Position numbers and translations under genes: made by a program. From assembly GCA_023461275.1 (NCBI GenBank), contig JAEYMI010000018.1, positions 1 to 44,304 of the forward strand: a stretch of DNA of 44,304 nucleotides. The letters run 5' to 3'. How positions within the stretch are numbered: position 1 is the stretch's first letter; each line of letters begins with the position of its first letter. Below the pieces are notes generated by a model. That model did no database searches. It saw only the letters and a list, made by a program, of their open reading frames with translations, and had not been told where the DNA came from. Positions 39,438-44,304 of the stretch are shown one piece after another. Source of the stretch: Actinomycetes bacterium (GTDB lineage: Bacteria; Actinomycetota; Actinomycetes; Mycobacteriales; Mycobacteriaceae).

Positions 39438-41876
39438 CTTCGTCCCGGCGTCGGCACCCTCGCCCGCCACACAGATTCGATCACCGCCGGCGGACTTGGC
39501 CTCATACATCAGACGATCCGCGATTCCGACCGCCTGCGCGACCGCAAGACCCAGCTCGGCGCCCGGTGACGACATCACCCCGTCGTCACCGATGACCGAC
39601 ACCCCCACGCTGACGGTGATGCCCTCCTCGATGGTCGACAAACCATGGCGCACCGTCGAGGCCAGCGCTGTCGGCGACACCGATCGGCCGGGTCGCATCG
39701 GGGTCATCAGACTGCCGGGGGTCGCCACCCGATGATCGTTGCGCAACAGTTCAATTGAGCCGTCGGCGACACCGGCCATCGTCGAGACCACAACGAACTC
39801 GTCGCCGCCGGTACGTGCCACGAACGCGAAAACCCCGAGATCGTCGAGCGTCCGGCGCAACGTGGTGGCGACTGCGACCAGTACCCGATCACCGGTCCGA
39901 TGCCCCCACGTGTCATTGATCTGTTTGAAGTTGTCGAGGTCGATGACCAGCACCGCCATATCGCACCGCGGTGCACCGATGTCGTGGCGGTGGGCAGCGA
40001 ACCACCACATGTGTCTATCGAGACCGAGGCGATTGAGCGCACCGGTCATCTCGTCGATGGCCGAACGCCGCGCATCGAACTCCAACACCGCGAACATCAT
40101 CACCAGCGTGCAGGGCACGGCCAGGATCACCATCAATGTGTTGGTGGTGACATTGAGTGCGGCAAACGTCGCCAGTTCCCGGCCGGTCGCGTCATACGGA
40201 CTCCACGCCAGCATGGCGGCCACCGCGGCAACGCAGACGACCACGTAGTACGCGAAGTCGCGGTAGCGGTAGAACGAGGCGACGTAGATCCCCGTCGTCG
40301 CCAACGGGATGAGCATGAGGACCGGGTTGGGCGATCCCGCCGCTATCACGATCACCCCGGCCATGAACAGCACCGAGCCCATCCGCGCCAGACCCTCGAT
40401 CCGCTGTCGACCACTGGCCGCCAGGACACCGGCGGCGACCACGATCCCGGCACCGACCAGCGTTATCCGCATCTGGGTCGGAGTGTGCGTCTGCAGGAAC
40501 ATGATCGCGATCGCGAGCACTGCCATGACCGGCGGGACGACGACCATGCACAAATGAACCAGGCCGATGGGGTATCGCTCGGGCGCTACCGTGGTTTTCA
40601 AGTGGACCACGTTGCGGGCGAACCGACCCTTGTCGAGAAGGTGAACCCGCCAATCCCTGATGGTGGTGTCGGCGTCGAACTCGTCCTCCACGTCGGAGAC
40701 CGGGTGGGTGAACTCGGTGGCAACCCATCCGTCGCCGCCGGAGGACTTGGCGGTGTACATCGACGCATCCGCAGAGCTGAGCAGTTCGGCGGTGAGCGCT
40801 GCACGCGCCGACTGCGAGATCCGGTACACCGGCGGTACCCAATCCACGGTGGCGATCCCGACGCTGGCGGTCAGCCCGCGCGTCAGTCCCAGCCGCATAT
40901 CCGTCGCCCGGACCGCGTCGGAGATCATCGTGGCCATTTCTTCCGCACGCGATGCACCACACGCGGCGACCACGAACTCCTCGCCGCCGAGCCGACCGAC
41001 GATGATGTCACCTGATGCGCGTTCCAGCAGCTCGCGGCCGAGAACTTGCAGGACCTGATCGCCGACGCCGTGACCGTACTCGTCGTTGATCGCCTTGAAG
41101 CGGTCCAGATCGAACAAGCACATGGAGACGCCCGCTGCTCGCGCATCACGCGAGGCGAGTAGCAGTGAGATCGACCGGAGCATCGCGAACCGCGCCCGCA
41201 CCCCGGTGAGCGCGTCGATGTCGACCATCGCGGCTTCGGCCCGCAGGTGCTGCGCGAGGATGAGGGTGGACACTCCGACGATCAACGGGGTCATCGCCAG
41301 GTAGAGCAGCGTGGGGATCGTCCACCTGTCGGTCGGTGACATGGCGTAGCCGCGTGCCACCAGCACACCGAGGAGCACCACCGTGCTGAACGCAAGATGA
41401 AGAACCTGCGCGCGCAGCGTGTGCATCCAGGCGAGATACCCCACGACCAAACCGAATTGGGTGATGGCCAGGACGTAGAAGGCCGCCGACGGTATGCCGA
41501 TCACGCTGGCGGCAATCGCCACGTCGGCGATCGCGATACCGAAGTAGGACACCAGGCGGTAGCGAGCGGCCTTGACTACCAACATGACCGCGGCGGTCAG
41601 TGCCGAGACGCCGTAACAGATACCGACGACGAACCGCAGCCAGGGAATCGAATACGCATCCGTATCGAGCCCTTCCAGTGACCCGGTCGTCGTGGAGAAA
41701 AGAAAGCCCAACCAGATGACATTGACCACGTTGAATCGGTAGTCGCGCGATTCCAGGTAGCGAACCGTCCACGCAAAGGGGTCCGGAGAGCGCCACAGGT
41801 CGCGCGTGGTGGTGCGCACCCCGACTGCGAGTCGTCGAAGTTCCCGCATCGGCCGCGTGCGCACGCGCCCGCTCAC
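39411..41876 (-). CDS. Membrane protein with two tandem TM-GGDEF modules
   Basis: This 821-residue protein is predicted to make cyclic di-GMP. It is organised as two similar modules: about six helices (residues ~48-210) with GGDEF domain 1 (~215-378, active-site GGEEF at 297-301), then six more helices (~437-600) with GGDEF domain 2 (~605-800, GGDEF at 690-694). Both domains retain the metal-binding FDLD / IDLD strand, DxLTG or EMTG starts, and YGHGVGDQVL / WGHRTGDRVL. No RxxD inhibitory site precedes either. The signature motifs are 393 residues apart, about one module length, which suggests internal duplication or fusion. GTG at 41876 or ATG at 41849 could be the start. Confidence 0.88.
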   Translation of the reverse strand: MSGRVRTRPMRELRRLAVGVRTTTRDLWRSPDPFAWTVRYLESRDYRFNVVNVIWLGFLFSTTTGSLEGLDTDAYSIPWLRFVVGICYGVSALTAAVMLVVKAARYRLVSYFGIAIADVAIAASVIGIPSAAFYVLAITQFGLVVGYLAWMHTLRAQVLHLAFSTVVLLGVLVARGYAMSPTDRWTIPTLLYLAMTPLIVGVSTLILAQHLRAEAAMVDIDALTGVRARFAMLRSISLLLASRDARAAGVSMCLFDLDRFKAINDEYGHGVGDQVLQVLGRELLERASGDIIVGRLGGEEFVVAACGASRAEEMATMISDAVRATDMRLGLTRGLTASVGIATVDWVPPVYRISQSARAALTAELLSSADASMYTAKSSGGDGWVATEFTHPVSDVEDEFDADTTIRDWRVHLLDKGRFARNVVHLKTTVAPERYPIGLVHLCMVVVPPVMAVLAIAIMFLQTHTPTQMRITLVGAGIVVAAGVLAASGRQRIEGLARMGSVLFMAGVIVIAAGSPNPVLMLIPLATTGIYVASFYRYRDFAYYVVVCVAAVAAMLAWSPYDATGRELATFAALNVTTNTLMVILAVPCTLVMMFAVLEFDARRSAIDEMTGALNRLGLDRHMWWFAAHRHDIGAPRCDMAVLVIDLDNFKQINDTWGHRTGDRVLVAVATTLRRTLDDLGVFAFVARTGGDEFVVVSTMAGVADGSIELLRNDHRVATPGSLMTPMRPGRSVSPTALASTVRHGLSTIEEGITVSVGVSVIGDDGVMSSPGAELGLAVAQAVGIADRLMYEAKSAGGDRICVAGEGADAGTKAPENRTAG

Positions 41877-41948
41877 ACCTGTCGGCGCTGATTCGGCCCG
41901 ATGTTGCGCGTGTATGACAGTTCCCTTCGCGCTTCACGTGCCGACCAA

Positions 41949-41973
41949 AATAGCGAATCGACAGATCGCTATT
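41949..41973. promoter_or_regulatory. Inverted repeat upstream of the double-GGDEF gene
   Basis: AATAGCGA (41949-41956) and TCGCTATT (41966-41973) form a perfect 8-bp inverted repeat with a 9-bp spacer, 73 bases before the gene start. The minus strand also has TAGAAT beside it, a possible -10. Operator is inferred. Confidence 0.5.
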
Positions 41974-42039
41974 CTAAATCACCGCTCCGGTGCGATAGGC
42001 CGGATGCGGCGTTCCCGCTCACGCAGCACCGACTCAAAG

Positions 42040-42077
42040 CCGAAAGCCGGCCACCCGCGAGGGTGACCGGCTTTCGG
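42040..42077 (-). terminator. groEL terminator
   Basis: Arms 42040-42056 and 42061-42077 pair over 17 bp with one mismatch and a 4-nt loop, about 58 bases beyond the groEL stop codon. Confidence 0.75.
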
Positions 42078-42134
42078 TGTTGTCTTCGAGAAAGCGGGGG
42101 CTGGATCAGAAGCCCATCCTCGCCGGAGGCGAGA

Positions 42135-43760
42135 TCAGAATCCCATTCCGCCCATCTCGTCGCCACCCGGCATGGCCGGGGCCGGGTTCTTCTCCGGCTT
42201 GTCGGCGACGACGGCCTCGGTGGTGAGGAACAGAGCCGCGATCGAGGCTGCGTTCTGCAGCGCCGAGCGGGTGACCTTGACCGGGTCGTTGATGCCTGCG
42301 GCGAGCAGGTCCTCGTACTCGTTGGTGGCGGCGTTGAGGCCGGTGCCCAGCGGCGAGTTGAGGATCTTGTCGGCGACGACGCCGGGCTCGAGGCCCGCGT
42401 TGACGGCGATCTGCTTGGCCGGGGCCGACAGCGCGACACGCACGATGTTGGCGCCGGTGGCCTCGTCACCTTCGAGGGTCAGACCCGCGATGGCCGGCTC
42501 CGACTGCAGCAGGGCCACGCCACCACCGGCGACGATGCCCTCTTCGACGGCAGCCTTCGCGTTGCGGACGGCGTCCTCGATGCGGTGCTTGCGCTCCTTG
42601 AGCTCGACCTCGGTGGCCGCGCCCGCCTTGATGACCGCAACACCGCCGGCCAGCTTGGCCAGACGCTCCTGCAGCTTCTCACGGTCGTAGTCGGAGTCGC
42701 TGTTCTCGATCTCGGTGCGGATCTGCGCGACGCGACCGGCGATCGCGTCGGCATCGCCTGCGCCGTCGACGATGGTGGTCTCGTCCTTGGTCACGACGAC
42801 CTTGCGGGCGGTGCCGAGCAGCTCGACGCCTGCGCCCTCGAGCGAGAGGCCGACCTCTTCGCTGATGACCTCGCCACCGGTGAGGATGGCGATGTCGGCC
42901 AGCATGGCCTTGCGACGGTCACCGAAGCCCGGAGCCTTGACGGCGACGGACTTGAAGGTGCCACGGATCTTGTTGACGACCAGGGTCGAAAGAGCTTCGC
43001 CCTCAACGTCTTCGGCGATGATCAGCAGCGGCTTGCCGGCCTGGATGACCTTCTCCAGCAGCGGCAGCAGGTCCTTGACGGTCGAGACCTTGCCCGAGAC
43101 CAGCAGGATGTAGGGGTCTTCGAGGACCGCTTCCTGACGATCGGCGTCGGTCACGAAGTAGCCCGAGATGTAGCCCTTGTCGAAGCGCATGCCCTCGGTG
43201 AGCTCCAGCTGAAGCCCGAAGGTGTTGGACTCCTCGACGGTGATGACACCTTCCTTGCCGACCTTGTCCATCGCCTCGGCGATGAGCTCGCCGATCGAGG
43301 CGTCGCCCGCGGAGATGCCGGCCGTCTGAGCGATCTGCTCCTTGGTCTCGACCTCCTTGGCGCTCTTCAGCAGCGACTCGGTGACGGCCTCCACGGCCTT
43401 CTCGATGCCGCGCTTGAGGCCCAGCGGGTTGGCGCCGGCCGCGACGTTGCGCAGACCTTCGCGAACCAGAGCCTGGGCGAGGACGGTAGCGGTGGTGGTG
43501 CCGTCACCTGCGACGTCGTCGGTCTTCTTGGCGACTTCCTTGACCAGCTCGGCGCCGATCTTCTCGTACGGGTCCTCGAGCTCGATCTCCTTGGCGATGG
43601 AGACACCATCGTTGGTGATCGTGGGAGCGCCCCACTTCTTCTCGAGGACGACGTTGCGGCCCTTGGGGCCGAGCGTCACCTTGACGGCGTCCGCGAGCTG
43701 GTTCATGCCGCGCTCGAGGCCGCGCCGTGCCTCCTCGTCGAACGCGATGATCTTGGCCAT
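42135..43760 (-). CDS. groEL: Chaperonin GroEL (GroEL2 type)
   Basis: This 541-residue 60-kDa chaperonin folds proteins in an ATP-driven ring. It begins MAKIIAFDEEARRGLERG and shows KEIELEDPYEKIGAELVKEVA, GDGTTTATVLAQAL (ATP-binding aspartate) and GGGVALL. The C-terminus is PGGDEMGGMGF, the Gly/Met-rich tail of the GroEL2/Hsp65 essential type rather than the His-rich tail of GroEL1. groES is not adjacent, as expected for this copy in Mycobacteriales. The start at 43760 follows GGAGG; the frame extends 37 codons upstream. A CIRCE element lies upstream, so HrcA control is expected. Confidence 0.97.
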   Translation of the reverse strand: MAKIIAFDEEARRGLERGMNQLADAVKVTLGPKGRNVVLEKKWGAPTITNDGVSIAKEIELEDPYEKIGAELVKEVAKKTDDVAGDGTTTATVLAQALVREGLRNVAAGANPLGLKRGIEKAVEAVTESLLKSAKEVETKEQIAQTAGISAGDASIGELIAEAMDKVGKEGVITVEESNTFGLQLELTEGMRFDKGYISGYFVTDADRQEAVLEDPYILLVSGKVSTVKDLLPLLEKVIQAGKPLLIIAEDVEGEALSTLVVNKIRGTFKSVAVKAPGFGDRRKAMLADIAILTGGEVISEEVGLSLEGAGVELLGTARKVVVTKDETTIVDGAGDADAIAGRVAQIRTEIENSDSDYDREKLQERLAKLAGGVAVIKAGAATEVELKERKHRIEDAVRNAKAAVEEGIVAGGGVALLQSEPAIAGLTLEGDEATGANIVRVALSAPAKQIAVNAGLEPGVVADKILNSPLGTGLNAATNEYEDLLAAGINDPVKVTRSALQNAASIAALFLTTEAVVADKPEKNPAPAMPGGDEMGGMGF

Positions 43761-43886
43761 GTGAAGTGGTCCCTCCAGGACTGGGGGTGATTCCTTCGGA
43801 CCGCGCCCGCGCCCGCGACGGACGGCTCGCCGGCCTTGTGGTTCCTTCCCCACCCGGCCTGCGGGCCTCACCGACCCGGTCCTTCG

Positions 43887-43930
43887 TTGTCACTCTCACC
43901 TTCAGAGTGCTAACGCAATGATTAGCACTC
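43887..43930 (-). promoter_or_regulatory. CIRCE element with an extra half site
   Basis: On the plus strand the order is TTGTCACTC (43887-43895), 9-bp spacer, GAGTGCTAA (43905-43913), 8-bp spacer, TTAGCACTC (43922-43930). The first two form the standard TTAGCACTC-N9-GAGTGCTAA HrcA site with two mismatches, and the third is a perfect additional half site. It lies 127-170 bases upstream of the groEL start. Confidence 0.88.
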
Positions 43931-44027
43931 GACCATGCCGAGTGCAAGCGCCTCTCGGGGATCGGGGGCCCCGCTCAGCCACCCGCGAACAGCGGCCCGG
44001 CAGGGCCGGGGGCCGCCCGCGAACAGC

Positions 44028-44064
44028 CCGAAGGGCCCGTACCCAGCGGGTACGGGCCCTTCGG
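44028..44064 (-). terminator. Cold-shock gene terminator
   Basis: A perfect 17-bp stem (44028-44044 with 44048-44064) with a 3-nt loop lies 32 bases beyond the cold-shock gene's stop on the minus strand. Confidence 0.8.
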
Positions 44065-44096
44065 ACTGAAGACCGGTGCTGCGGTGGCCGGACGTC

Positions 44097-44300
44097 TCAG
44101 GCGCTGAGGCGCACCATGTCGGCCTGCGGGCCCTTCTGACCCTGCGAGATCTCGAACTCGACCCGCTGGCCTTCTTCGAGGGTGCGGTAGCCGTCCATCT
44201 GAATCGCGCTGTAGTGGACGAAAACATCCGCACCACCGTCGACCGCGATGAAGCCGTACCCCTTCTCCGCGTTGAACCACTTGACGGTGCCCTGAGCCAT
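44097..44300 (-). CDS. cspA: Cold-shock-domain RNA chaperone (CspA family)
   Basis: This 67-residue single-OB-fold protein binds single-stranded RNA and DNA. RNP-1 is KGYGFI and RNP-2 is DVFVHY; it starts MAQGTVKWFNAEKGYGF, the family pattern in actinobacteria. The length is standard. The ATG at 44300 lies four bases from the window edge, so its promoter and any 5' UTR regulation are not visible. It has its own terminator and is separate from the groEL transcript. Confidence 0.95.
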   Translation of the reverse strand: MAQGTVKWFNAEKGYGFIAVDGGADVFVHYSAIQMDGYRTLEEGQRVEFEISQGQKGPQADMVRLSA

Positions 44301-44304
44301 GCCT

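Noticed and set aside
41901..43790. 629-residue plus-strand ORF opposite groEL
   Set aside because: The antisense frame of groEL is open only because of GC-rich codon use; low-complexity composition and no motif.

Overview
The window is high-GC chromosomal DNA of a mycolic-acid actinobacterium. Gordonia is the best guess, with related Mycobacteriales possible. The evidence is protein-level resemblance to Mycobacterium tuberculosis genes: heparin-binding haemagglutinin (hbhA), fadB2, isocitrate lyase (aceA/icl1), the acetate regulator ramB, lipoamide dehydrogenase (lpd), PPK2, PtpB and a stand-alone groEL2-type chaperonin. The hbhA, fadB2, icl1, ramB, lpd and groEL2 set is also loosely clustered in M. 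tuberculosis. I see no transposase, phage gene, CRISPR array, tRNA or rRNA.

Layout. (1) 1-6180 is a carbon-switch region: hbhA, fadB2, aceA, a putative lipoprotein and divergent ramB, with RamB-like and GlxR/CRP-like sites upstream of aceA. (2) 6312-9805 holds a secreted lipase, a MaoC-type hydratase, a carboxymuconolactone-decarboxylase-like protein and a methyltransferase. (3) 9817-13752 is a complete ssuA-ssuC-ssuB-ssuD sulfonate import and desulfonation operon. (4) 13968-23450 holds a DNA glycosylase, a choloylglycine-hydrolase-like Ntn hydrolase, a proline-rich MinD/ParA ATPase, lpd, a serine beta-lactamase-like lipoprotein and an ABC-F protein. (5) 23711-33549 holds an oligopeptidase, membrane proteins, ppk2, small unknown and SRPBCC proteins, a TetR regulator with a divergent thioesterase, and a PtpB-like phosphatase. 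(6) 33699-34378 is a vapBC toxin-antitoxin pair. (7) 34417-39337 is a divergent transport and oxidation module: ATPase, permease, 2OG-Fe(II) dioxygenase and GntR regulator on one strand, and the binding protein on the other. (8) 39411-44300 holds a tandem double-GGDEF membrane protein, groEL with CIRCE, and a cold-shock protein.

The most unusual signals are not genes. Two intergenic regions between convergent genes (7760-8124 and 18157-18405) are built from 21-bp units with a conserved 13-bp core. Each has five units in one orientation followed by six in the other. The first encloses a second, unrelated inverted pair of about 50 bp. A different palindrome (CTCCGTA...TACGGAG) occurs at 19989 and 33589. 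The transport/dioxygenase module has four exact TACATGTA palindromes arranged as two pairs, each with the same 42-bp spacing, one pair in front of each divergent transcript.

Calls rest on reading translated motifs and DNA repeats by eye. Substrate assignments for the second ABC transporter, the dioxygenase and the Ntn hydrolase are inference only.
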